10,457 nt of DNA from Alphaproteobacteria bacterium (GCA_021730835.1 JAKFYP010000035.1:1-10457), one strand, 5' to 3'. Shown: positions 1-7,064, counted from the stretch's first letter. Program-made: numbers and translations. The notes: generated from the letters alone by a model not told the origin.

Positions 1-4
1 AACC

Positions 5-114
5 GACTGCTTTTACTGACATACATACAGATAAGAGGCAAGCGGTGAATAGTGGGTAATCAGGTAAAAATTTACCGGCAAGGCCACATAATATTAGTGA
101 AAGCAGTCTTTTTT
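5..114 (+). other. Long-range 15-bp stem followed by T6; possible small RNA or terminator
   Basis: Positions 5-19 and 94-108 are complementary over 15 bases as RNA, including two G-U pairs, and the right arm is followed at once by six T (109-114). Inside lie a short hairpin at 63-76 (GGTAA / TTACC with a small loop) and a possible GTGG / CCAC pair at 52-55 and 84-87. This is what a roughly 110-nt plus-strand RNA closed by a terminal stem and ending in a U tract would look like. The arms could also be terminal inverted repeats of a tiny non-autonomous element, but I see no target-site duplication. I do not recognise the sequence as 4.5S, 6S, tmRNA or RNase P RNA. The window begins here, so a longer structure to the left cannot be excluded. 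Confidence 0.35.
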
Positions 115-121
115 CCCGGCA

Positions 122-1672
122 TTACTCTCTTTTACGTTGAGGCGTGCGTATCGTGCCCTCATGCGCCTCCGATAATTCTCCTACCCTATGTTCCGGCAGA
201 TGCGCTTCCTGCCGCGCCCTGACATGCGACGCGCCAAAAGCCTCAATGAATGCCGCGTGGTGGTCATCAGGGATACCGAGGATAGTTTTAATCATGTTAT
301 GTGTTTCAGTATCTTCTAACAGATTGTCAGGAATCCCGTCTTGCGGCCATTTTTTTGTACGGTCTTCTTTGAAACCCAGCGCTTTCTCAAGTTTCCTGAG
401 AGAAGGAATGCCTGCTTTCCGCATCAACTCCATAAACCCTGATTCCTGATCCGCTTCGCCGCCTGTTACTCTTTCACACAGTTTTGGATCGAATTGCCTG
501 AATAATCCCGTTGCAAGCGCTACGAACCCCCTTTTTTCTTCGGCATCCTCGTAGCCGCATGCGGTTGCCACCGCATTCGCCAGCGCGTCACCATTGACAA
601 AGTTTATGCCCCTTACCCACTTGGAAACGGTTGAATGTTTTACTGAATTTGTATGCTTGACAGAGTTGGCAAACTGCCCCTGAGTCATATCCCGTATAGA
701 GATGATCTCTTCCATCATTTTCCCGAATATCTTACAGCGTTCGGTTCGGTTCTGCTCAACCGCCGCCGATGCCGTTGCTTCTTCGAGCAGTTGATGGATA
801 TCCTTTTCATGCTTTGGCGCAACGCATTTATAAAGGCGCGATGCCAACGATTCATCGCGCACCAGATAATTGATAAGCTCTTTAATGCGCGGAAGCGAAC
901 GAAGCACCAGAGTCCCGGGAGATTTGCCGAGCCACACATCCTGAGTATTTTCTGAAATGGAAAGGTCTTGATATACTTGCGGCTTTAACGCCCCTGTATA
1001 ATCATAGAGCTTTCGTATGATGGCGAATGGCAGTTTTGCAGCCTCCACCCGCTCCCCAAAAAAGCATTCTCCCTGACATGCCTGTTCCGCCTCGGTTGCG
1101 ATTTGCTCAATGCTCTGAATTGAACGGCTCCCTCGTGCCAGCCTGCGAAGCAACCACATACCTTCATCGTCCAGCCCCGCCCTTTCTGTTATGCTCTGTA
1201 GGGTTTGTTCTCTGGTGTAGCTGCTAATAACAGCAAGTACAGAAGCATCTATATCCAGTAATTTTTCTAAATCGCTCTGGTTTATACCAAGATGCTGCAT
1301 AAGCACTCTGAGAAACTGAGAAAACGGATGTACTTCCGTCCTCTCCTCAAATGGCATTTGCGCCACTGCTTCTGTTAGCGCATTCCAAATCGTCGCCTGA
1401 GTAATCCGCTGCTCCTCCGCCCTGATTTCAGCGTCAATTTCCTGCTGAGTGATATGCTGATTTTGCAAGAATTCCGGTTGTCTACTACGGATGCGCTGCT
1501 TCGCCTGCTCCTGCTTTATTGCAGCGGCGCGGCGCTCTTCAATCTCCATTCCCGCTTTTTCCTGAAACCGCCTTTCGGCGGCGCTTGCGGAGTCCGACGA
1601 AACTCCTCCAGATGTCCGTTTGACCGGTTGTTTGGCCTTTTCTTCATTCGTATCCTGAGGAGGTTCGTCCAT
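122..1672 (-). CDS. Hypothetical protein with coiled-coil N-terminus and XRE-like HTH modules
   Basis: I do not recognise this 516-residue protein as a named family. Residues 1-95 are highly charged, with Glu/Lys/Arg/Gln-rich stretches that look helical or coiled-coil. Residues about 315-393 resemble a Cro/XRE helix-turn-helix: a helix with MTQGQFA, then STVSKWVRG as the recognition helix, then a short acidic stretch before GFVALATG. Similar but weaker patterns occur at about 117-182, 214-284 and 412-480 (the last with a TKKW at the equivalent place), suggesting tandem degenerate modules. The C-terminal 36 residues are basic and His-rich. No membrane segment is visible. A DNA-binding regulatory role is inference. 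The ATG at 1672 has no good SD; an in-frame alternative is Met42. The gene reads more A/T-rich than its neighbours (for example 25 G+C in 301-360), suggesting an accessory or acquired origin. It lies 75 bp beyond metK on the same strand. Confidence 0.75.
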   Translation of the reverse strand: MDEPPQDTNEEKAKQPVKRTSGGVSSDSASAAERRFQEKAGMEIEERRAAAIKQEQAKQRIRSRQPEFLQNQHITQQEIDAEIRAEEQRITQATIWNALTEAVAQMPFEERTEVHPFSQFLRVLMQHLGINQSDLEKLLDIDASVLAVISSYTREQTLQSITERAGLDDEGMWLLRRLARGSRSIQSIEQIATEAEQACQGECFFGERVEAAKLPFAIIRKLYDYTGALKPQVYQDLSISENTQDVWLGKSPGTLVLRSLPRIKELINYLVRDESLASRLYKCVAPKHEKDIHQLLEEATASAAVEQNRTERCKIFGKMMEEIISIRDMTQGQFANSVKHTNSVKHSTVSKWVRGINFVNGDALANAVATACGYEDAEEKRGFVALATGLFRQFDPKLCERVTGGEADQESGFMELMRKAGIPSLRKLEKALGFKEDRTKKWPQDGIPDNLLEDTETHNMIKTILGIPDDHHAAFIEAFGASHVRARQEAHLPEHRVGELSEAHEGTIRTPQRKRE

Positions 1673-1691
1673 AGCGCAAACAACATACAGC

Positions 1692-1726
1692 CCTTATCTC
1701 CTGCCGGAGATAAGGCATGCCTTATC
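1692..1726. promoter_or_regulatory. Overlapping palindromes (three GATAAGG/CCTTATC copies), operator-like
   Basis: Two perfect inverted repeats share an arm. CCTTATCTCC (1692-1701) and GGAGATAAGG (1706-1715) form a 10-bp stem with a TGCC loop. GATAAGGCATGCCTTATC (1709-1726) is an 18-bp perfect palindrome. The middle copy can therefore pair with either neighbour. Neither strand has a T tract after the stems, so this is not an ordinary intrinsic terminator for metK. It lies 20 bp before the start of the 516-residue HTH-like protein. A weak promoter-like pair on the minus strand (TTGATT at 1735-1730, TATCTC at 1712-1707, spacer 17) brackets the 18-bp palindrome. Autoregulation by the downstream gene is inference. 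Confidence 0.45.
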
Positions 1727-1747
1727 AAAAATCAATAAACCCCCGAG

Positions 1748-2965
1748 CTATCCCGCCGCCGATACGCTGCCGGATACGCCGAATTCCCGGTGCAGGGCAT
1801 CCACCAGATCGAGCCGCTCCCATGAGAATTCGCCGGTGTCACGCGGCGCACGGCCAAAATGGCCGTAAGAGGCCGTTACCTCATAGATAGGCCGGTTGAG
1901 TCCCAGATGGGTGCGAATTCCTCTGGGGCGCAAATCCATCAACTCGGGTAGAAGTTGCTCCAGCCTGCGTTCATTCACCTTGCCTGTTCCTGCGGTGCTC
2001 AGCAGGAAAGAGACCGGTTGCGCCACGCCAATCGCATAAGATAACTGGATCAGGCAGCGCGAGGCCAGCCCGGCGGCGACGACGTTCTTGGCAAGGTAGC
2101 GGGCGGCATAGGCGGCGGAACGATCCACCTTGGTCGGATCTTTACCCGAGAACGCCCCACCCCCATGCGGCGCCGCCCCGCCATAGGTATCGACGATGAT
2201 CTTGCGCCCGGTCAGCCCCGTATCGCCATCCGGCCCGCCGATAATAAACGCGCCGCAGGGATTGACGAACAACGCCTCATCGGGCGGCATCCAGCCTTTG
2301 GGAAACAACTCGCGCACCTCCTCGCGGATAATATCGGTCAGTTCGTCATGGGAAACTTCCGCCGTATGCTGCGTTGAGACCACCACCGAGGTTGTCCGCG
2401 CCGGTTTGCCATCAATATATTGCAGGCTGACCTGACTTTTCGCATCCGGCCCGAGTTGCGGCAGCGTACCGTCATGGCGCATACGCGATAAATGCTTGAG
2501 GATAATATTGGCGTAAGAGATCGGCGCGGGCATCAGTTCAGGCGTTTCATCGCAGGCGAAGCCGAACATGATGCCCTGATCCCCTGCCCCTTCTTCCTTG
2601 TTCTCAGCGGCGTCCACCCCTTTGGCGATATCCGCCGACTGTTCATGCACCCGGTTGACGATCTCCAGCGTTTTCCAGTGAAATCCTTTCTGGTCGTAGC
2701 CGATGCGTTTAACCACGCCCCGGGCTATCTCGTTCATTTCCTCAACCCCGAGGTCGCCCGCGCCGCGCATCTCCCCGGCGATAGTGATATGGTTGGTTGT
2801 CGCCAGCACCTCAATCGCGCCACGCCCTTCGGGATTGCGCTTTAAAATAGCGTCCAGTATCGCATCCGATACCTGATCGCATAATTTATCCGGGTGTCCC
2901 TCGGATACCGACTCACTGGTGAAAACATAGTCCGGCCTTGCGCCGTTGACCTGCATGACTGCCAT
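1748..2965 (-). CDS. metK: S-adenosylmethionine synthetase
   Basis: MetK makes S-adenosylmethionine from methionine and ATP, releasing phosphate and pyrophosphate; it is cytosolic and acts as a tetramer. The 405-residue length is normal. Family landmarks are in order: EGHPDK (22-27, with the catalytic His), GAGDQG (126-131), GPDGDTG (244-250), the phosphate-loop GGGAFSGKD (268-276), and YGHFGR near the C-terminus (367-372), as in alphaproteobacterial MetK. The ATG at 2965 is preceded by AGGGGG four bases away, one of the best SDs in the window, but that SD can be masked by a hairpin in the leader described separately. pdxJ lies upstream on the same strand with a gap of about 130 bp; a promoter at the pdxJ stop codon suggests metK has its own transcript. 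Nothing in the protein looks damaged. Confidence 0.97.
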   Translation of the reverse strand: MAVMQVNGARPDYVFTSESVSEGHPDKLCDQVSDAILDAILKRNPEGRGAIEVLATTNHITIAGEMRGAGDLGVEEMNEIARGVVKRIGYDQKGFHWKTLEIVNRVHEQSADIAKGVDAAENKEEGAGDQGIMFGFACDETPELMPAPISYANIILKHLSRMRHDGTLPQLGPDAKSQVSLQYIDGKPARTTSVVVSTQHTAEVSHDELTDIIREEVRELFPKGWMPPDEALFVNPCGAFIIGGPDGDTGLTGRKIIVDTYGGAAPHGGGAFSGKDPTKVDRSAAYAARYLAKNVVAAGLASRCLIQLSYAIGVAQPVSFLLSTAGTGKVNERRLEQLLPELMDLRPRGIRTHLGLNRPIYEVTASYGHFGRAPRDTGEFSWERLDLVDALHREFGVSGSVSAAG

Positions 2966-3065
2966 AAATCCCCCTTATGCCTGCGGGGGTAACAGCATGA
3001 TCCGGCTGTATCGCTTAGTCCGTATGGCCGCATGGCCGTGGTGGCAAGCGCTGAAATCCCCACAT
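2966..3065 (-). promoter_or_regulatory. Structured metK 5' leader, candidate cis-regulatory RNA (riboswitch-like)
   Basis: Read on the minus strand, the metK leader has helices that fit one three-way junction. P1 is UGUGGGG (3064-3058) with CCCCGCA (2988-2982), 7 bp with one G-U. P2 is CGCUUG (3050-3045) with UAAGCG (3017-3012), carrying a GGCC-AUGC-GGCC hairpin (3037-3026) inside. P3 is ACAGC (3009-3005) with GCUGU (2996-2992), loop of 8. An alternative hairpin pairs CCCCC (2989-2985) with GGGGG (2974-2970), which is the metK SD. P1 and this SD hairpin share the C tract, so they exclude each other. That gives a ready translational switch: P1 formed frees the SD. Known SAM riboswitches often precede metK, but I do not see the conserved cores of SAM-I, SAM-II or the other classes I can recall. 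The ligand, if any, is unknown. Confidence 0.5.
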
Positions 3066-3070
3066 CTTCC

Positions 3071-3099
3071 ATTAAGCGCCTAAATTGGCCATCGGTCAA
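3071..3099 (-). promoter_or_regulatory. Predicted sigma-70-like promoter for metK
   Basis: On the minus strand, TTGACC (3099-3094) and CTTAAT (3076-3071) are separated by exactly 17 bases, matching the consensus at five of six and four of six positions. The -35 box overlaps the pdxJ stop codon. The expected start of transcription, six to seven bases past the -10 box, falls at about 3065-3064, the first base of the P1 helix of the metK leader. This agreement between two independent signals raises confidence in both. Confidence 0.5.
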
Positions 3100-3863
3100 G
3101 TACGGATATGAAACAGGCCTGAGCGGCTTTCGTCCATAACCTGCCGCATTCGCCGGATTGCCACGCCCAGCCCAGTAAATACCGCCTCGCCCACCAGGAA
3201 ATGCCCGATATTCAATTCCACCAGTTGTGGGATTGCAGCCACGCGGCCTGTTGTCTCAAAACACAGCCCGTGCCCGGCATGCACTTCCAGCCCGGCGTCC
3301 TGCGCCCGCTCAGCAGAAGAGACAAGACGCTCCAACTCATGTTTTCTGTTGGCCGTGTCATCCCGCAAAGCCGCATGGCAATACGCCCCGGTATGCAACT
3401 CCACAATATCGGCTCCCATGAGATGCGCCGCCTCAATCTGCCGGGGATCGGGATCAACAAACAGCGATACCCGGATTCCCGCTTCCCTCAGCCGTGCCAC
3501 CGGGGCCAGCAGGCTTTGCCGGTTGCCCGCCACATCCAGCCCGCCCTCGGTCGTCAGTTCCTCACGCCGCTCAGGCACAAGGCAACAGGCGTTGGGGCGG
3601 ATTTCAAACGCGATGCCCAGCATTTCTTCCGTCGCCGCCATCTCGAAATTCAGCGGCAGCGGCACTTCCTCCCTCAGCCGCCGCATATCGCCGTCGCGGA
3701 TATGGCGGCGATCTTCGCGCAAATGCGCCGTAATCCCGTCCGCACCCGCTGCATGCGCCAGCAGCGCCGCTCGCACAGGATCGGGATGCCCCCTTCCCCG
3801 CGCATTGCGTAGCGTCGCCACATGGTCAATATTAACGCCCAGCCTGAGTTTTTCCGCTTTCAT
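3096..3863 (-). CDS. pdxJ: Pyridoxine 5'-phosphate synthase
   Basis: PdxJ condenses 3-amino-2-oxopropyl phosphate with 1-deoxyxylulose 5-phosphate to give pyridoxine 5'-phosphate in the DXP-dependent vitamin B6 route. The protein is a TIM barrel of 255 residues from the chosen ATG. Visible family motifs are GVNIDHVATLRNARG (9-23), ITAHLREDRRHI (44-55), NFEMA (72-76), PERREELTTEGG (97-108), SLFVDP, ELHTG (155-159), HAGHGL (195-200) and NIGHFLVGEA (218-227). His47, Glu74 and His198 occupy the expected catalytic places. A TTG two codons upstream is also possible, but the ATG gives the usual short N-terminus. It is divergent from dxr, with about 86 bp between them and no convincing promoter on either strand. 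Its substrate DXP is also the substrate of dxr, so the two genes share a branch-point metabolite. Confidence 0.96.
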   Translation of the reverse strand: MKAEKLRLGVNIDHVATLRNARGRGHPDPVRAALLAHAAGADGITAHLREDRRHIRDGDMRRLREEVPLPLNFEMAATEEMLGIAFEIRPNACCLVPERREELTTEGGLDVAGNRQSLLAPVARLREAGIRVSLFVDPDPRQIEAAHLMGADIVELHTGAYCHAALRDDTANRKHELERLVSSAERAQDAGLEVHAGHGLCFETTGRVAAIPQLVELNIGHFLVGEAVFTGLGVAIRRMRQVMDESRSGLFHIRT

Positions 3864-3949
3864 ATCCAAGCCATAGCGCGAACCATAAAAGAGATACAGA
3901 GAAATATGCGGATTGCGCCTGTCGGCGGCGGCTGATATGAAGATTGGCT

Positions 3950-5128
3950 ATGCTTCCTGCCCGCCAGTCTGCTCCTTACGCCACGCCCTCAGAAGCGCCA
4001 AAACGTGTCACTATCCTCGGGGCGACCGGCTCGGTCGGGCAGGCGACTTTTCGCGTGCTGGCGGCGCATCCCGGGCACTTTGCCTGCGAGGCCATAACCG
4101 CTCAGGAAAATGTTGACCGGCTGATTGATCTGGCACGGCAATACCGTCCGAAACTCGCCGTGATCGGCAACACGGCGCATTATGCCGTCCTGAGGGAAGG
4201 GCTGGCCGGAACTGGCATTGAAGCAGCCGCCGGAGCGGAAGCTATCTGCGAAGCGGCGGCGAATCCCACCGATATCGTGATGGCGGCGATTGTCGGGCTG
4301 GCCGGTTTGAGAGCGGTCATGTGCGCGGTGGAGGCGGGCCATACCATCGCGCTGGCCAATAAGGAAACACTCGTCGGCGCAGGCGATCTGATGATGCAGG
4401 CCTGCAAAACGCACGGCGCAACGCTGATCCCGGTGGATTCCGAGCACAGCGCCATTTTTCAGGTGCTTGAGCCGCATAACCGCGAGCAGGTGGAGAAAAT
4501 CACCCTGACCGCTTCCGGCGGCCCGTTTCTGAATCTCCCCGCCGAAATGCTGGCCAATGTCACCCCCAAGCAGGCGGTCGCGCATCCCAACTGGTCAATG
4601 GGCGCGAAAATCTCGGTGGATTCGGCTACCATGATGAATAAGGGGCTGGAGCTGATTGAGGCGCATCACCTCTTCGCCCTGCTACCGGATAAACTCGATG
4701 TCGTGGTGCATCCTGAGTCCATTATCCATAGTCTCGTGCATTACGCCGACGGCTCGGTGCTGGCCCAACTCGGTATGCCCGATATGGCCACGCCGGTCGC
4801 CTGCGCGCTGGCATGGCCCCGGCGTATTGCGCTTGAGATACCCCGGCTCGATCTGGCCGCTATCGGGGCGCTGCATTTCTCAGCCCCCGACGAGCAGCGC
4901 TTCCCCTGCCTGCGGCTGGCCCGCGATGCTCTGCAACAAGGCGGCTCGATGCCGCTGGTGCTCAATGCCGCCAATGAAGTCGCCGTAGCACGGTTTCTGG
5001 CGGGTGAAATCGGTTTTACCGCTATCGCCGAAACGGTGGAATCCGCCATGTCGCGGCATAAAAGCTGCAAAATCGCTGGCCTTGAGGCGGTATTTGCATT
5101 AGATTCGGAGATAAGACAAACAAGCTGA
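3950..5128 (+). CDS. dxr: 1-deoxy-D-xylulose 5-phosphate reductoisomerase
   Basis: Dxr converts 1-deoxyxylulose 5-phosphate to 2-C-methylerythritol 4-phosphate with NADPH, the committed step of the MEP isoprenoid pathway. From the ATG at 3950 it has 392 residues, a normal length. Motifs in order: the nucleotide-binding loop GATGSVG (24-30), ANKET (136-140), the metal-binding VDSEHS (162-167, with Asp163 and Glu165), ASGGPF (188-193), HPNWSMGAKISVDSATMMNK (212-231), then KGLE with the third metal ligand Glu234, HPESIIHSLV (254-263) and LNAANEVAV (338-346). A TTG two codons upstream (3944) is an alternative start; the SD is weak for both. rseP begins 9 bases after the stop, so the two are probably co-transcribed and translationally coupled. 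The uppS and cdsA genes often found upstream are absent; pdxJ lies there instead, divergently. Confidence 0.97.
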   Translation: MLPARQSAPYATPSEAPKRVTILGATGSVGQATFRVLAAHPGHFACEAITAQENVDRLIDLARQYRPKLAVIGNTAHYAVLREGLAGTGIEAAAGAEAICEAAANPTDIVMAAIVGLAGLRAVMCAVEAGHTIALANKETLVGAGDLMMQACKTHGATLIPVDSEHSAIFQVLEPHNREQVEKITLTASGGPFLNLPAEMLANVTPKQAVAHPNWSMGAKISVDSATMMNKGLELIEAHHLFALLPDKLDVVVHPESIIHSLVHYADGSVLAQLGMPDMATPVACALAWPRRIALEIPRLDLAAIGALHFSAPDEQRFPCLRLARDALQQGGSMPLVLNAANEVAVARFLAGEIGFTAIAETVESAMSRHKSCKIAGLEAVFALDSEIRQTS

Positions 5129-5137
5129 CAGATTGAT

Positions 5138-6232
5138 ATGGAACTGATCCACACCGTTTTTGCCTTCCTGATTATCCTCTCAACCATCGTATTCATCCAC
5201 GAATTCGGGCATTATATCGTGGCGCGCTGGTGCGGGGTGAAAATCGAAACCTTTTCCATCGGCTTCGGCAAGGAGATTTTCGGCTGGACGGATAAACACC
5301 AGACCCGCTGGAAATTCAGCCTCGTGCCGCTGGGCGGTTACGTCAAGATGTTCGGTGACGCCTCGGAGGCCAGCACCGCCGATACCGACAAGCTGGCTCA
5401 GATGACACCGGAAGAGCGCGCCGTCAGCTTCCATTACAAGCCTTTGCCAAAGAAAGCGGCGGTTGTCGCCGCCGGGCCGATGTTTAATTTCCTGCTGACC
5501 ATTGGTATTTTCACATGGATGATCTTTCATAACGGGCTGGCCACGACTGAACCGATCGTTGGCGAGACTATTCCCGGTACACCGGCGGCGGAAGCCGGGC
5601 TGAAAACCGGGGATCGCATCCTCAGTATGGACGGCAAAAAAGTCAAGCGTTTCCATGATATTCCGCGCTTTCTTCTGACCAATACCGGCAAGCCGGTTGC
5701 CTTGGAAATTGAGCGCGAGGGAGAAAATCTCAGCCTGTCCATCACGCCCCGGCTGGTCGAGGTTGATGACGGGCTTGGCAACAAGGCGATGCAGCCGCAG
5801 ATCGGTTTCAAGGCGATGGAAATGCGCGTTGAGGAATACGGTATTTTCGGCTCCGTCTGGCAGGCGGTGAAACGCACATGGTATCTGATTGATACGACCA
5901 TTGATTATCTCGGCCAGATGATTACCGGCGAGCGCAGCGCTACCGAACTCAAAGGCCCGATTGGCATCGCCAAGCTTTCCGGGCAGGCCGCCGATCAGGG
6001 GTTTTCGACGGTGATCTGGTTCATGGCGCTGCTATCGGCCAATCTGGGTTTCGTCAACATCCTGCCGATTCCGCCGCTCGACGGCGGGCATCTGGTGTTC
6101 TATGCGATTGAGGGCGCACGCGGCAGGCCGATGGCCGAACGGTTTCAGGAATGGGGCTACCGCGCCGGTTTCGCGCTGGTCATGATGCTGATGGCGTTTA
6201 CCGTCTTTAACGACATCAGGCAGTTGATTTAA
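5138..6232 (+). CDS. rseP: RseP/MmpA-type site-2 intramembrane zinc metalloprotease
   Basis: This inner-membrane protease cuts anti-sigma factors and other single-pass proteins within the membrane after a first cleavage outside it. The 364-residue protein has the zinc motif HEFGH (21-25) in the first membrane segment, GGYVKMFG (66-73), the GPMFNF loop (113-118) leading a second hydrophobic segment, a single PDZ domain (about 135-205, with PAAEAGLKTGDRILSMDG), and the third zinc ligand in NILPIPPLDGGH (307-318) in the third segment. A last hydrophobic helix spans about 343-358. One PDZ rather than the two of E. coli RseP is typical of the Caulobacter MmpA form. It follows dxr by 9 bases. The usual next gene, bamA, is not here; a cysQ-type gene follows after 56 bp. 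Confidence 0.95.
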   Translation: MELIHTVFAFLIILSTIVFIHEFGHYIVARWCGVKIETFSIGFGKEIFGWTDKHQTRWKFSLVPLGGYVKMFGDASEASTADTDKLAQMTPEERAVSFHYKPLPKKAAVVAAGPMFNFLLTIGIFTWMIFHNGLATTEPIVGETIPGTPAAEAGLKTGDRILSMDGKKVKRFHDIPRFLLTNTGKPVALEIEREGENLSLSITPRLVEVDDGLGNKAMQPQIGFKAMEMRVEEYGIFGSVWQAVKRTWYLIDTTIDYLGQMITGERSATELKGPIGIAKLSGQAADQGFSTVIWFMALLSANLGFVNILPIPPLDGGHLVFYAIEGARGRPMAERFQEWGYRAGFALVMMLMAFTVFNDIRQLI

Positions 6233-6288
6233 CCGGAAAACCGGGGTTCGGATTTTGACTCCGGTCATCCAGATTCCACCCCTCCGCC

Positions 6289-7038
6289 ATGCTCCCTACC
6301 CTTTGCGATATTGCCATTGAAGCCGGACATGCCATTATGGCGGTGCGCGGCAATCTGCAACAGATCGAGCAAAAAGCGGATAAAAGCCCGGTCACCGAAG
6401 CCGATCACGCTGCCAATGCCGTCATCGTCGCGGCGCTGGCCAAACACTGGCCGGATATTCCCGTCGTGTCGGAAGAAGTCGCGGCGTCGCACGCCATTGA
6501 TGCCCGCAATTTCTGGCTGGTTGATCCGCTCGACGGCACGCGGGGCTTTATTCGCGGCGAGGATGAATTCACCGTCAATATCGCCCTGATCGAAGATTTG
6601 CGCCCCGTCCTCGGCGTCATTTACCTGCCCGCCAAAGAGGCGCTTTATTTCGGTCAGTCCGGCAAAAGCGCGTTCCGCCGCCTCGCGTCTGAGAACGCAT
6701 CGCCCATTGCTACCCGCATGGCTTCGCCGGAAGGCTGGTCGGTCGTCATGAGCAAGGATCATGCTTCCCCAAAGCTCGACGGATTCCTCATGGATATTCT
6801 CGGGCCTACTCCGGTCAGCGAGCGGGTTGCCGCCTCAAGCTCCTGTAAATTCTGCCGCGTCGCCGAAGGAGAGGCCGATCTCTACCCCCGCCTCGGGCCA
6901 ACGATGGAATGGGATACCGCCGCCGGTCAGGCGATTGTCGAAGCGGCGGGCGGGCGCGTTACCACGCTGGATGGCCGGGTTTTCTCCTACGGCAAGGCAG
7001 GCTACCGCAATGACGGGTTCGTCGTGTGGGGGAGGTAG
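6289..7038 (+). CDS. cysQ: 3'(2'),5'-bisphosphate nucleotidase (CysQ)
   Basis: CysQ is a Mg-dependent phosphatase of the inositol-monophosphatase fold that turns adenosine 3',5'-bisphosphate, left over from sulfate assimilation, into AMP. The 249-residue protein shows the family metal-binding motifs in order: DKSPVTEAD (31-39), SEE (61-63), DPLDGTRGF (79-87), and WDTAAG (208-213) within the CysQ-typical GPTMEWDTAAGQAI. SCKFCRVAEGEADLYPR (185-201) is also close to CysQ. Other members of the superfamily (inositol or histidinol phosphatases) are less likely because of the TRGF and EWDTAAGQA signatures. The ATG at 6289 has no visible SD. The 56-bp gap after rseP holds only a small CCGG-AAAA-CCGG hairpin (6233-6244) without a good T tract, so read-through from dxr-rseP is plausible. 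Its 3' end converges on nadC across a palindrome cluster. Confidence 0.93.
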   Translation: MLPTLCDIAIEAGHAIMAVRGNLQQIEQKADKSPVTEADHAANAVIVAALAKHWPDIPVVSEEVAASHAIDARNFWLVDPLDGTRGFIRGEDEFTVNIALIEDLRPVLGVIYLPAKEALYFGQSGKSAFRRLASENASPIATRMASPEGWSVVMSKDHASPKLDGFLMDILGPTPVSERVAASSSCKFCRVAEGEADLYPRLGPTMEWDTAAGQAIVEAAGGRVTTLDGRVFSYGKAGYRNDGFVVWGR

Positions 7039-7064
7039 TTTTTCCGGTTATGGAGAAACAAGAG

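Noticed and set aside
5..108. Terminal inverted repeats of an insertion sequence
   Set aside because: No transposase fits between the arms and no target-site duplication flanks them; the T6 after the right arm favours an RNA end.
1516..1728. Minus-strand frame overlapping the start of the 516-residue gene, with an AAGGG before an internal ATG
   Set aside because: The SD-like match is better than that of the main gene, but the product is basic low-complexity sequence without any domain and reads as an out-of-frame copy of the gene.
2966..3065. Assignment of the metK leader to a known SAM or SAH riboswitch class
   Set aside because: None of the conserved cores I can recall is visible. A covariance-model search is needed to settle it, so I left the class open.
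2842..3099. 85-codon minus-strand frame overlapping the metK start and its leader
   Set aside because: It begins at a TTG that overlaps the pdxJ stop, has no family resemblance, and its 3' half is metK read in another frame. The structured leader explains this region better.
3201..3812. 203-codon plus-strand frame opposite pdxJ
   Set aside because: It is antisense to a well-conserved gene and Arg/Gln/His-rich as expected from reverse reading of G+C-rich coding DNA.
3989..4585. 198-codon minus-strand frame opposite dxr
   Set aside because: Antisense shadow of dxr; no recognisable domain.
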